A DNA stretch of 64,000 nucleotides from NCBI RefSeq assembly GCF_002979415.1, contig NZ_PCOT01000020.1, forward strand, positions 1 to 64,000, read 5' to 3'. The DNA comes from Microbacterium sp. MYb72 (lineage in GTDB: Bacteria; Actinomycetota; Actinomycetes; Actinomycetales; Microbacteriaceae). The notes below the pieces were generated by a model. That model was not told the origin of the DNA, made no database searches, and saw only the letters and a program-made list of their open reading frames with translations. Shown one piece after another: positions 33,262-43,056 of this stretch; position 1 is the first letter of the stretch; every line of letters begins with the position of its first letter. The translations under genes and the position numbers were made by a program.

Positions 33262-33645
33262 TCAGGCGGGCGGTCGACCGAAGATCGCCGGGTCGACCGG
33301 ACGCTGCGCTCGCGGCAGCTTCTCGACCACGAGGAGGTACGACTCCGTCACCAGCTCGGAGATGAGATCCGCCTCCAGCGATGGCCCGGGCAGCAGCGTG
33401 ATCCAGTGCTTCTTGTTCATGTGGTAGCCCGGGACGATGTCGGCGAACGTCTCCCGCAGGGCCACCGCATCATCGGGGTGAGATTTCAGCGTCACCCGCC
33501 CCGTGCCGTCGAGCGGGGTCAGCAGGAACACCCTGCCGCGGACCTTGAACACGTCCCACTCCGGGCCGAACGGGTTCTCCCGCTCCGACCCGGGGAGCTC
33601 CTCGGCACGCGCGGACGCCAGGGCGATCAGTTCTGCGGCATCCAT
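33262..33645 (-). CDS. MmcQ/YjbR-family protein
   Basis: A 127-aa protein of the CyaY-like fold family: PFGPEWDVFKVRGRVFLLT, then VTLKSHPDDAVALRE and the hallmark GYHMNKKHWITL, normally followed by a DNA-binding-like C-terminus. The biochemical role is not established for the family. It ends 1 nt from the start region of the SRAP gene, so the two are likely co-transcribed. Confidence 0.88.
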   Translation of the reverse strand: MDAAELIALASARAEELPGSERENPFGPEWDVFKVRGRVFLLTPLDGTGRVTLKSHPDDAVALRETFADIVPGYHMNKKHWITLLPGPSLEADLISELVTESYLLVVEKLPRAQRPVDPAIFGRPPA

Positions 33646-33646
33646 G

Positions 33647-34303
33647 TCAGAAGAGCCGGTCCGTGCCCTTGTCGTCGGCACGGGGCACCGCGACGACCCG
33701 CTCATCGAGGGATGCCGCCGCCAGCAGCGCCTCATCGATGAGCTCGCGGTCGCCCTGCGCGCGCAGCCAGTCCTGAGCGAACGAGGTGGGGATGAGCACG
33801 GGCATCCGGTCGTGGATGCCGACCAGGTGCGCGGGTGCAGGGCGCATGACGATCGAATAGCACGTGTACCACTCGCCGTCGTCGGTGCGACCGCGCTGTG
33901 TGACGGCGGCCATGCCGAAGAGCCCGCCGCCGTCGAGCCCGAACTCGTGCCAGACCCGTTCGGGCTTCTTGAGCTCGTACCATCCCGTCGCCGGAACGAG
34001 CGCGCGCGAGCGCAGGCTGCCGGGGCGCTCCTGGAGCCGTTCCGACCGCGTGTTGATGGACGGGAACCTCGCGGGCTGGCCGTCGACCAGGAAGCCCCAC
34101 CACGCCGGTTCGACGGCCGTCGAGCCGTCGTCGTCGAGGAGGATCGGATTGAGGTTGCGGAGGTTCCTCCCGGTGGGGCGCACGGTCTCGCCGGCGTTGC
34201 GGTCGGCCCAGGTGCGCAGAGCATCGAGCACCGCCTGCTCGGCGGAGTCGAGCAGATCGTCGCTGTCGGTGAAACGGGGGTCAAGGCCGTAGCTCGCGCA
34301 CAT
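33647..34303 (-). CDS. yedK: SOS response-associated peptidase (SRAP/HMCES family)
   Basis: Protects abasic sites in single-stranded DNA by forming a thiazolidine link through its N-terminal Cys. All key residues are present: C2 (MCASYG), N84 in INTRSE, E110 in GWYEL and H164 in GIHDRMPV. Full family length (218 aa). The start is fixed because Cys must be residue 2 after Met removal. Confidence 0.93.
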   Translation of the reverse strand: MCASYGLDPRFTDSDDLLDSAEQAVLDALRTWADRNAGETVRPTGRNLRNLNPILLDDDGSTAVEPAWWGFLVDGQPARFPSINTRSERLQERPGSLRSRALVPATGWYELKKPERVWHEFGLDGGGLFGMAAVTQRGRTDDGEWYTCYSIVMRPAPAHLVGIHDRMPVLIPTSFAQDWLRAQGDRELIDEALLAAASLDERVVAVPRADDKGTDRLF

Positions 34304-34353
34304 GCTGCCAGAGTAGACCCGGCCCCCGACACGGGCTCGGGTAGGGTCGACAG

Positions 34354-35295
34354 GTGATCGAGAAGCGCTCCCTGCCCGCTCCGCTTGCACTCGGCGGAGC
34401 GGTCGCGATCGGCGTGATGACGGCCGTCCAGGCGCGCGTCAACGGCGTGCTCGGCGTCGAGGTGGACAACGGGATCGTCGCCGGATTCATCTCGTTCTCC
34501 GTCGGACTCCTCGTGCTCGTCGTCGTCATCCCGTGCATCCCGTCGGCCCGCCGTGGCGCGGTGCGGCTGTGGACGGGCGTCCGCGGAGGCACGATCCCGT
34601 TCTGGATGCTGCTCGGCGGTGCCTGCGGCGCGCTCACCGTCTCCACCCAGGGCATCACCGCCGGAGTCCTCGGCGTCTCGCTCTTCACCGTGGGCGTCGT
34701 CGCGGGGCAGACGCTGCACGGCCTGGTGCTCGACCGCATCGGATTCGGCCCGGCCGGTGTCGTGGCGGTGACCCCAGGGCGGGTCCTCGGAGGGGCGCTG
34801 GCCCTCGCCGCCGTCGGCATCTCGCTCTCCGGCGACGTGCTCTCCACCGCGCCGCTGTGGATGCTCCTCCTGCCGTTCGCGACAGGGGTCGGCATCGCCT
34901 GGCAGGCAGCGACCAACGGCAGGCTCGCGCAGCGCGTGCAATCGCCGATCACGGCGACGCTGATGAGCTTCATCGCCGGGACCGTCGCCCTCGCGCTCGC
35001 CGCGGGCGTCAGCATCGCCGTCAGGGGGATGCCGCAGCCGCCGCCCGCCGAGCCGTGGCTGTACCTCGGCGGATTCCTCGGCTTCGCCTACATCCTGCTC
35101 GGGGCCTTCATCGTCGCGCACACCGGGGTGCTCCTGATGGGGCTCGGCTCCGTGCTCGGTCAGCTCACGGCATCCGTCGTCATCGATCTGATCTGGCCGG
35201 TGGAGGCGGGTCCCGTTCTCTGGCAGCTCGCGGCGATGGTCGTCGTCGCCGTCGGATCGGTCGTCGTGGCCGTGCCGCGTCGGCGCGCGCGCTGA
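34354..35295 (+). CDS. YdcZ-like (DUF606) DMT-family membrane protein, tandem duplication
   Basis: The 313-aa protein has about ten transmembrane helices in two homologous halves, each with the pattern (A/G)-x-Q-A-x-x-N-(G/R) (AVQARVNGVLG in the first half, AWQAATNGRLA in the second). DUF606 members are small exporters; this is a fused pair. Substrate unknown. Divergent from the SRAP gene, GTG start. Confidence 0.88.
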   Translation: MIEKRSLPAPLALGGAVAIGVMTAVQARVNGVLGVEVDNGIVAGFISFSVGLLVLVVVIPCIPSARRGAVRLWTGVRGGTIPFWMLLGGACGALTVSTQGITAGVLGVSLFTVGVVAGQTLHGLVLDRIGFGPAGVVAVTPGRVLGGALALAAVGISLSGDVLSTAPLWMLLLPFATGVGIAWQAATNGRLAQRVQSPITATLMSFIAGTVALALAAGVSIAVRGMPQPPPAEPWLYLGGFLGFAYILLGAFIVAHTGVLLMGLGSVLGQLTASVVIDLIWPVEAGPVLWQLAAMVVVAVGSVVVAVPRRRAR

Positions 35296-35850
35296 CTACT
35301 TCTTCTTGTCCTTCTTCTTCGGCATCCGCGTCACGAGCTTGCGCGCGTCGACGGGCTTGCGCCGACCGGGACGCTTGCCCGCCGGTTTGCCGCCGACGTA
35401 GAGCCAGCCGAGCAGCTCCTCGTCCTTGCCGAGACCGTGCGCCTTGGCGACGGCCTTGGAGCGCGTGTAGTGGCCGGTGCGCCACAGGACGCCCCACCCC
35501 GCCTCGTCCAGCAGCAGGCTCAGCGTGTGGGCCACACCGGACGCCACGGACTCCTGCTCCCACCGCGGCACCTTGTCGCTCTTGCGGTAGCTGGCGACCA
35601 CGGCGATCAGCAGCGGCGCGCGCAGCGGCTTGGACGACGGCGACTTGTCGCCCTCGGCCTTCGCGATCGCCGCACCCAGCACCTCGCGGTCGGCGCCGCG
35701 GAGTTCGATCAGACGCCACGGGCGCAGCGACGAGTGGTCGGCGACGCGCCCGGCGGCCGCCACGAGCTGCAGCAGCTCCTCGCGGTTGGGCGCGAGCTCG
35801 GTGACCTTGGACCAGGACTGACGGGAGCGGACCGCCTCCAGCGCGCTCAC
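35296..35850 (-). CDS. Nitroreductase-family protein
   Basis: A 184-aa FMN-binding fold. EAVRSRQSWSKVTELAPNRE at the N-terminus, the RPWRLIEL segment and the VASGVAHTLSLLLDEAGWGV helix are typical of nitroreductases and flavin reductases. The C-terminal 30 residues are strikingly basic (KRPGRRKPVDARK, ending KKKDKKK), which is unusual and could promote membrane or nucleic-acid association. GTG start overlapping the msrB stop by 4 nt. Confidence 0.88.
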   Translation of the reverse strand: MSALEAVRSRQSWSKVTELAPNREELLQLVAAAGRVADHSSLRPWRLIELRGADREVLGAAIAKAEGDKSPSSKPLRAPLLIAVVASYRKSDKVPRWEQESVASGVAHTLSLLLDEAGWGVLWRTGHYTRSKAVAKAHGLGKDEELLGWLYVGGKPAGKRPGRRKPVDARKLVTRMPKKKDKKK

Positions 35851-36251
35851 TCGGCGTCCGGGGTGAAGTTCAGGGCGATCGAGTTCATGCAGTAGCGGTC
35901 GCCGGTGGGCGTTCCGAACCCGTCGGGGAAGACATGCCCGAGGTGCGAGCCGCAGTGCGCGCAGCGCACCTCCGTGCGGACCATGCCGAGCGTCGTGTCC
36001 TCGATGAGCTCGACGGCCTCCGGACGGATGGACTCGTAGAAGCTCGGCCACCCGCAACCGGAGTCGAACTTCGTGCCGCTCTTGAACAGCTCCGCACCGC
36101 ACGCACCGCACGTGTAGAGGCCAGCGCGCTTCTCGTCCAGCAGCTCGCCGGTCCAGGCGCGCTCGGTCGCCGCTTGACGCAGCACGGCGTACTGATCCGC
36201 GCCGAGCTCGTCGCGCCACTCTTCTTCTGTCTTGTCCACGCTGTACGCCAT
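35847..36251 (-). CDS. msrB: Peptide methionine (R)-S-oxide reductase
   Basis: Reduces methionine-R-sulfoxide in proteins. The catalytic Cys is C121 (DRYCMNS). The structural zinc site is intact: C48 and C51 (CGAC), C97 and C100 (CAHC). Motifs GCGWPSFYE and GHVFPDGFG are conserved. Length 134 aa is normal. It is translationally coupled to the nitroreductase gene. Confidence 0.96.
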   Translation of the reverse strand: MAYSVDKTEEEWRDELGADQYAVLRQAATERAWTGELLDEKRAGLYTCGACGAELFKSGTKFDSGCGWPSFYESIRPEAVELIEDTTLGMVRTEVRCAHCGSHLGHVFPDGFGTPTGDRYCMNSIALNFTPDAE

Positions 36252-36307
36252 GCCTCCATTCTCGCGCGTCCGGCTGTGAACGGGGTCCGTCGCGACAGAA
36301 TGGACGG

Positions 36308-37300
36308 ATGACGGATGCCGTGCAGGAGCGCTACGCCCGATTCGCCGAGCAGGAGGCGCCAGGTCGGAGCGATCTCTACGCCGAGTGGGCGTTCGGGGTC
36401 GCCGGCGACGCGGCGGTGCGAGACGTGCTGTCGCGCATACCCGAGAACCGTCGCCAGCCGCCGCTGGTCTTCGCCGTCACGCGGATGCTCGGCGCGGATC
36501 TGACCGCGTACGGCGCCTGGCGGGGGTTCGTGCTCGCGCATGCCGAGGAGATCGTCGCGGAGTGCACGGCGAGACGGCTCCAGACCAACGAGCCCCTCCG
36601 CCTCGCACCGCTGCTCCCCGTGCTCAGCGAGATCGAGGGCCCCATCGCGCTGCTCGAGATCGGCGCTTCGGCAGGGCTCTGCCTGTATCCCGACCGGTAC
36701 TCCTATCGGTTCGTCGACGAGGAGGGGATGCCGCGGCGATCGCTCGACCCGGTGGACGGCCCGTCGGCCGTCGTGCTGGAGAGCGTGGTCGACGGTGCGA
36801 TTCCACCCCTGCGGCTGCCGGAGGTCGTGTGGCGCGCCGGCATCGACCTCGCGCCCCTCGACGCGTCCGACGACCGCGATCGCCGCTGGCTGCAGGGCCT
36901 CGTCTGGCCAGGGGAGGAGGGGCGCGAGCAGCGCGTCACGGCGGCGCTCGACATCGCCGCATCCGACCCTCCCCACCTCATCGCCGGCGACGCCCTGGAG
37001 CGGATCGACGCGCTCGCCGCGGAGGCGCCGGACGGTGCGACGCTCGTCATCACCACCCCCGGCGTGCTGGTGCACATCCCCCGGGAGCAGAGGCTCGCGC
37101 TCGTCGAGGCCATCCGCGCGCTCCCGGCCAGGTGGATCACCATCGATCCGCCGGCTCTCCTCGATGTCTGGGAGCCCCCCGTCCACGACGGATCCTGGAG
37201 CGGTTTCGTCGTCGCGCTGGACGGCAGGGTGCGGGCCGCGGCTGATCCGCTCGGACGATGGTGGGAGTGGCGCGGCGGCGATGGCGTCGCGGCGATCTAA
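36308..37300 (+). CDS. DUF2332 family protein
   Basis: A 330-aa protein matching DUF2332 of actinobacteria and relatives: RYARFAEQEAPGRSDLYAEW, TNEPLRLAPLLPVL, and LLEIGASAGLCLYPDRYSY, the last resembling the glycine-rich loop of a methyltransferase-like fold. Its function is not known. It is divergent from msrB. Confidence 0.9.
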   Translation: MTDAVQERYARFAEQEAPGRSDLYAEWAFGVAGDAAVRDVLSRIPENRRQPPLVFAVTRMLGADLTAYGAWRGFVLAHAEEIVAECTARRLQTNEPLRLAPLLPVLSEIEGPIALLEIGASAGLCLYPDRYSYRFVDEEGMPRRSLDPVDGPSAVVLESVVDGAIPPLRLPEVVWRAGIDLAPLDASDDRDRRWLQGLVWPGEEGREQRVTAALDIAASDPPHLIAGDALERIDALAAEAPDGATLVITTPGVLVHIPREQRLALVEAIRALPARWITIDPPALLDVWEPPVHDGSWSGFVVALDGRVRAAADPLGRWWEWRGGDGVAAI

Positions 37301-37309
37301 CCTGTTCTC

Positions 37310-37567
37310 ATGCTGGGAGAGATGACCGAGCGCGATCGCGCGATCCTCGCGTTGGAGACCGTGTGGCCACGGCACAGCGGCGCGAAGGAAGAAGTGATCC
37401 GCGCGCAGCTCGGCATGAGCTCGGCGCGCTACTACCAGCTGCTCGGTCGACTGATCGACTCCGACGCCGCGATGGCGTACGATCCGATGCTCGTCGGCAG
37501 GCTCCGTCGGATCAGGGAGTCCCGTGCGCTGCAGCGCTCGGCCAGGACTCCCGGCTTCGTCGGCTGA
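37310..37567 (+). CDS. DUF3263 family protein
   Basis: An 85-aa actinobacterial protein. ERDRAILALETVWPRHSGAK, then LGMSSARYYQLLGRL, reads like a winged-helix DNA-binding domain. An ATG at 37322 is an alternative start. DUF3263 commonly precedes a LytR_C-domain gene in actinobacteria, as here. Confidence 0.9.
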   Translation: MLGEMTERDRAILALETVWPRHSGAKEEVIRAQLGMSSARYYQLLGRLIDSDAAMAYDPMLVGRLRRIRESRALQRSARTPGFVG

Positions 37568-37632
37568 GTCCGCGGTTTCGGACGCCGCCCCCGTCGTGAT
37601 GCGGACGCACAGGCGGGTGCCGCTAGCATCGA

Positions 37633-38214
37633 GTGGTGTCCAAGCCCACTCGTGACCGATTCGACGACGTCCCCCACTCCGCAGGACGTGTAGGAGCGCA
37701 TCGCGCCGAAGCCCCCGGCATGAACGGCTGGGTCGTGCTGCTCTGGTCGTTCGTGGCCGCGCTGGTGCTGATCATCGCGGGCATCTTCGGCTCGCTCGTC
37801 GTCATGGGCCGCATCACGCTCTTCCCCGAGGCCGTGCCGTCGTCGACGCCGACGCCGGTCGAGACCGGCGTCGTCGACACCGCCTACTCGGTGATGATCC
37901 TGAACGCGACTCCGGAGGAGGGCCTCGAGGCTCAGATCCGGGCGAAGCTCATCGACAGCGGATGGACAGCCGACAAGGTCTCCGCCACCGAGAGCGCCAG
38001 CAAGGACTTCGCCACGACGACCGTGTACTACGTCGACGACGCGGACGAGCTCGCGGCCATCGGGCTCGCCAACCTCATCGGCGGAGCGGATGTGCAGAAG
38101 AGCGACTTCTACGCCTCCATGAACGAGACCGGGGGCAAGCAGCTGACCGTCGTCATCGGCCTCGACCGCTCGTCCTCCGCCCCGGCCACCACGGAGGAGA
38201 CTCCGGCCCCCTGA
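37633..38214 (+). CDS. LytR C-terminal domain membrane protein
   Basis: A 193-aa protein with one membrane helix (about residues 32-58, WVVLLWSFVAALVLIIAGIF) and an extracytoplasmic LytR_C domain (SVMILNATPEEGLEAQIRAK; TTTVYYVDDADELAAIGLAN). LytR_C occurs on cell-wall attachment proteins; this form lacks the LCP enzymatic domain. Start is GTG (33 or 36). It lies before groEL in the same order seen in other actinobacteria. Confidence 0.88.
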   Translation: MVSKPTRDRFDDVPHSAGRVGAHRAEAPGMNGWVVLLWSFVAALVLIIAGIFGSLVVMGRITLFPEAVPSSTPTPVETGVVDTAYSVMILNATPEEGLEAQIRAKLIDSGWTADKVSATESASKDFATTTVYYVDDADELAAIGLANLIGGADVQKSDFYASMNETGGKQLTVVIGLDRSSSAPATTEETPAP

Positions 38215-38241
38215 TCGGTCGGCGGCGCACCCTCCTCGCGG

Positions 38242-38268
38242 CTTGCACTCGAAGGTGTCGAGTGCCAG
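38242..38268 (+). promoter_or_regulatory. groEL promoter overlapped by a degenerate CIRCE
   Basis: CTTGCACTC-N9-GAGTGCCAG is an imperfect CIRCE. Its left arm contains the -35 box TTGCAC (38243-38248), and 17 nt later comes the -10 box CAGAAT (38266-38271). Repressor bound here would cover the promoter. Confidence 0.8.
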
Positions 38269-38275
38269 AATGGCG

Positions 38276-38302
38276 TTAGCACTCTCTCACTCTGAGTGCT
38301 AA
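38276..38302 (+). promoter_or_regulatory. Perfect CIRCE operator (HrcA site)
   Basis: TTAGCACTC-N9-GAGTGCTAA at 38276-38302 matches the CIRCE consensus without mismatch. HrcA binding represses groEL until heat stress. It lies 36 nt before the groEL ATG, just downstream of the promoter. Confidence 0.95.
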
Positions 38303-39958
<1,656 letters not shown>

Positions 39959-39978
39959 TCCACACCAGCCGCACTGAC

Positions 39979-40010
39979 AGAAACGCCCCGGCCTCGGCCG
40001 GGGCGTTTCT
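39979..40010 (+). terminator. groEL terminator
   Basis: AGAAACGCCCCGGCC and its complement form a 15-bp stem with a 2-nt top and A/T runs on both sides, 20 nt after the groEL stop. Confidence 0.93.
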
Positions 40011-40022
40011 GCATTCCAGGGG

Positions 40023-40106
40023 GTGTCGAAACAGACGTGTCGGAACTGGCGTGTCTGAACCGATGTGTCGGAACGGGCGCGTCTGAACTGGCGTGACTGA
40101 ACCTCC
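40023..40106. repeat. Six tandem 14-bp repeats
   Basis: Six consecutive 14-nt units begin at 40023, 40037, 40051, 40065, 40079 and 40093. Examples are GTGTCGGAACTGGC, GTGTCTGAACCGAT and GCGTCTGAACTGGC; the common core is GTGTC(G/T)GAAC. The units are diverged, not identical. They sit between the groEL terminator and the 3' end of the WXG100 gene and do not code for anything recognisable. Confidence 0.8.
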
Positions 40107-40136
40107 ACACGGGAACAGGCAGGGAGGCAGGTCGCC

Positions 40137-40424
40137 TCAGCGGAACAGGCCGGCCGAGTACTGGTCGGCATCCGCGTACTGCGTCGCGGCGCCGCCCAGC
40201 CGGCTGCCGATCGCGTCGAGGGTCTCTTCGACGTGACGGGCGGCGCCGTGCCACTCCTCAGCGCAGCCCTGGAAGGCGTTGGACGCGGTGCCGATCCAGG
40301 ACGACTGCAGTTGAGCGAGTTGCGCCATCAGGGTCGCTGACTCGCTCCGCAGACGCTCCATGGTGGCTCGTGCGGCAGCCTCTGCCGCGCGGACGGCCTC
40401 GGTGTCGACGGTGAAGACGGACAT
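40137..40424 (-). CDS. WXG100-family protein
   Basis: A 95-aa helical hairpin with the central WIG (WXG) turn in LQSSWIGTASNAF and a C-terminal YADAD, matching the YxxxD/E secretion signal. WXG100 proteins are substrates of type VII secretion. No EccC or other ESX component, and no second WXG partner, lies nearby, so it would act as a homodimer or use a system elsewhere. GAGAGGAGAAC precedes the ATG. Confidence 0.88.
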   Translation of the reverse strand: MSVFTVDTEAVRAAEAAARATMERLRSESATLMAQLAQLQSSWIGTASNAFQGCAEEWHGAARHVEETLDAIGSRLGGAATQYADADQYSAGLFR

Positions 40425-40549
40425 GGGTTCTCCTCTCGTTGGAGTCTCCGACGCTACGAGAGGCGGGGCGAGGGCAGTCGTCCTGGTCTCGCCCTTCCAC
40501 GGGTCCTGTGCGCAACCCACAAGGTCACACCTTTGTGCAGGAGCACTGC

Positions 40550-42250
40550 TCAGAGGTCGAGCGGCTCCAGAGGCTGCGTGTCCTCCAGCAGGTGCTCGGG
40601 TGTCGCACGCGAGGGGGCGAGGGGGAACGTGACGGTGAAGGTCGCGCCGCCACCCGGCGTCTCGGACACCGCGACACTGCCGTGCAGTGCCTTCACGATC
40701 GAGGCGACGATGGCCAGGCCCAGACCGGAGCCGCCCGTCTCCCGCGCTCGCGAGGTGTCGGCACGCCAGAAGCGCTCGAAGATCTGCTCGCGGATCTGCG
40801 GAGGGATGCCCTCGCCGTGGTCGACGATGGCGATGGAGCCCGTTCCGAGCATCCGATCGGCATCCACGACGATCTCGATCGGGCTGTCCTCGGAGGAGAA
40901 CCGGCGGGCGTTGCCGAGGAGGTTCGCCACGACCTGGCGGACCTTGTTCTCCTCTCCCAGGATGATCGGGGGCGTGCGCACGGGCACGTCAGCCACCTCG
41001 GTGAAGTCGATCGCCGGCATCTGCTCGGTCGTGGTGCGGGGGCGACGGCGCAGCCGCGCGAGAGTGGCGCGCGAGAGACCACGGGGTGCGGGCTGCTGCG
41101 CGGCGGGCGTCACGGGGATGCTCCGGGTCGGCGTGCTCAGCCGCGCCTTCAGAGTCTCGTCGACGACGGTGATCGTGCGACCGGGGGCCGCCGCCCGCAC
41201 ATCGAGAGCGGCGTCACGGGCGATCGGACGGAGGTCGAGGGGCACGATCTCGAGCTCGCGCTCGTCGTCGAGTCGGGCGAGGGCGAGGAGGTCCTCGACG
41301 AGCACGCCCATCCGGATCGCCTCCTTCTCGATACGCTCCATGGCCCGAGCCGTGTCCTCCTCGCCCTTGATCGCGCCCATCCGGTAGAGCTCCGCGTAAC
41401 CGCGCACGCTCACCAGCGGCGTGCGCAGCTCATGGCTGGCGTCTCCGATGAAGCGACGCATGTGCTGCACCGTGCGGTCGCGCTGAGCGAGGGAATGATC
41501 GGCCCTGTCGAGCATCGCGTTGATGGCGGCGTTGAGCCGGCCGACCTCGGTCGTGGGCTCGAGGTCGGTGAGGCGCTGGCTGAAGTTGCCGGCCGCGATC
41601 GACATCGCTGTGGACTCGACCTGACTGAGGCGCCGGAACGTCAGGGTCACGAGTCCGCGGATGAGGAGGGCGGCGATCACGATCGTGATCAGGGCGACGG
41701 TGATGTAGATGCCGAAGAACTGACTGATGATGCGGTCGGCGGCCGACAGCGGCATCGCCACGAGCTGGATGCGGACGGCGCCGCCCGAGACCGGCACGTT
41801 CGCGACGGCGGCATGGAAGCTCGTCCCCTTCGTGCCGTCCAACGGGAAGGTGACATCGCCCTTCGCGAGCGCCTCCTGCAGCGAGTAGCTCGACGGGAAG
41901 ATCGGCGAACCGCTGGACGTCGTCGTGTTGCCGGTCGTGCCCCGGAGGACTCCCTCGCCGTCGTACACGGCGAGGAAGAAGTCCCGGGGCGTCTCCTGTG
42001 ACTGGGTGTACGTCGTCACCCCGTCGTCGGTGGTCATCACCTCGAAGTAGCGTGAGACGAGATCCGACGAGGCGAGCGACGGAAGCTGGGAGTCGATGTT
42101 GCCGATCAGCGTGCCCCGCAGGATCGGCACCGTCCCGAGCCCTGCGACGAGCAGGCCGAGGGCGAGGACGGCCACCGTGACGCCGGTGACCTTGGCGCGC
42201 AGGCTGATCGCCCGCCACCAGCGGGTCACCGCGTCAGGCTTCCTCGCCAT
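40550..42250 (-). CDS. Sensor histidine kinase (HisKA, HAMP)
   Basis: A 566-aa kinase: two membrane helices (about residues 20-44 and 170-195) around an extracytoplasmic sensor, then HAMP (RRLSQVESTAMSIAAGNFSQ), HisKA with FIGDASHELRTPL carrying the phosphoacceptor His, and an ATPase domain (NLLGNARRFS; DHGEGIPP; GSGLGLAI). An insertion of about 60 residues rich in Arg/Pro/Thr separates HisKA from the ATPase. I chose the ATG at 42250 because GGAGG lies 5 nt upstream. It follows its regulator by 39 nt. Confidence 0.93.
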   Translation of the reverse strand: MARKPDAVTRWWRAISLRAKVTGVTVAVLALGLLVAGLGTVPILRGTLIGNIDSQLPSLASSDLVSRYFEVMTTDDGVTTYTQSQETPRDFFLAVYDGEGVLRGTTGNTTTSSGSPIFPSSYSLQEALAKGDVTFPLDGTKGTSFHAAVANVPVSGGAVRIQLVAMPLSAADRIISQFFGIYITVALITIVIAALLIRGLVTLTFRRLSQVESTAMSIAAGNFSQRLTDLEPTTEVGRLNAAINAMLDRADHSLAQRDRTVQHMRRFIGDASHELRTPLVSVRGYAELYRMGAIKGEEDTARAMERIEKEAIRMGVLVEDLLALARLDDERELEIVPLDLRPIARDAALDVRAAAPGRTITVVDETLKARLSTPTRSIPVTPAAQQPAPRGLSRATLARLRRRPRTTTEQMPAIDFTEVADVPVRTPPIILGEENKVRQVVANLLGNARRFSSEDSPIEIVVDADRMLGTGSIAIVDHGEGIPPQIREQIFERFWRADTSRARETGGSGLGLAIVASIVKALHGSVAVSETPGGGATFTVTFPLAPSRATPEHLLEDTQPLEPLDL

Positions 42251-42289
42251 GCGGTCCTCCACGGGTGGCGTCATCGAGCGGTCGGCTGC

Positions 42290-42976
42290 TTACTTGCCGA
42301 CCTTGAGCATGTAGCCGAAGCCGCGCTTGGTCTGGATGAGCGACTCCTCGGTGTGCGGGTCGATCTTGCGGCGGAGGTACGAGATGTAGCTCTCCACGAT
42401 GCCGGCGTCGCCGTTGAAGTCGTACTCCCAGACGTGGTCCAGGATCTGCGCCTTCGACAGCACGCGGTTGGGGTTGAGCATGAGGTAGCGCAGCAGCTTG
42501 AACTCGGTGGGGCTCAGCTCGATCGACTCCTTGCCCACCTGCACGTCGTGCGTGTCCTGGTCCATCGAGAGCTCACCGGCGCGGATGATCGACTCCTCAT
42601 CGGCCTGCATGGTGCGGCGGAGGATGGCCTGTGCGCGGGCGACGATCTCGTCGAGGCTGAACGGCTTGGTGACGTAGTCGTCGCCGCCGGCGTTGAGGCC
42701 CTCGATCTTGTCCTCGGTGCCGTCCTTCGCCGTGAGGAAGAGGATCGGCGCGGTGAAACCCGCGCCGCGCAGCCTCTTGGTGACGCTGAACCCGTTCATG
42801 TCGGGCAGCATCACGTCGAGGATGATGAGGTCGGGCTCCTCTTCCAGCACCGCCGAGATGGTGGCGGCGCCGTTGGCGACCGTCTTCACCAGGAACCCGG
42901 CGAAGCTGAGGCCGGTGGAGAGGAGGTCGCGGATGTTCGGCTCGTCGTCGACGACCAGGATGCGCGGTGCTGTCAT
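42290..42976 (-). CDS. OmpR-family response regulator
   Basis: A 228-aa regulator with receiver (phosphoacceptor Asp in LIILDVMLPDMNGF; Lys in DDYVTKPFS) and C-terminal winged helix (LSPTEFKLLRYLMLNPNRVL; YISYLRRKIDPHTEESLIQT). It resembles the actinobacterial TcrA/TrcR/CseB group. First gene of the two-component operon. Confidence 0.95.
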   Translation of the reverse strand: MTAPRILVVDDEPNIRDLLSTGLSFAGFLVKTVANGAATISAVLEEEPDLIILDVMLPDMNGFSVTKRLRGAGFTAPILFLTAKDGTEDKIEGLNAGGDDYVTKPFSLDEIVARAQAILRRTMQADEESIIRAGELSMDQDTHDVQVGKESIELSPTEFKLLRYLMLNPNRVLSKAQILDHVWEYDFNGDAGIVESYISYLRRKIDPHTEESLIQTKRGFGYMLKVGK

Positions 42977-43056
42977 GTCCCCATTATGGTGACTCGGGCG
43001 ATGCTCTGCCTGATTATCCGCCGGAGCGGCGGGTCAGGGGTGCGGCGAGGGGCCGA

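Noticed and set aside
40023-40106. CRISPR array
   Set aside because: The units are 14 nt and directly abutting with no spacers, and no cas gene is present.
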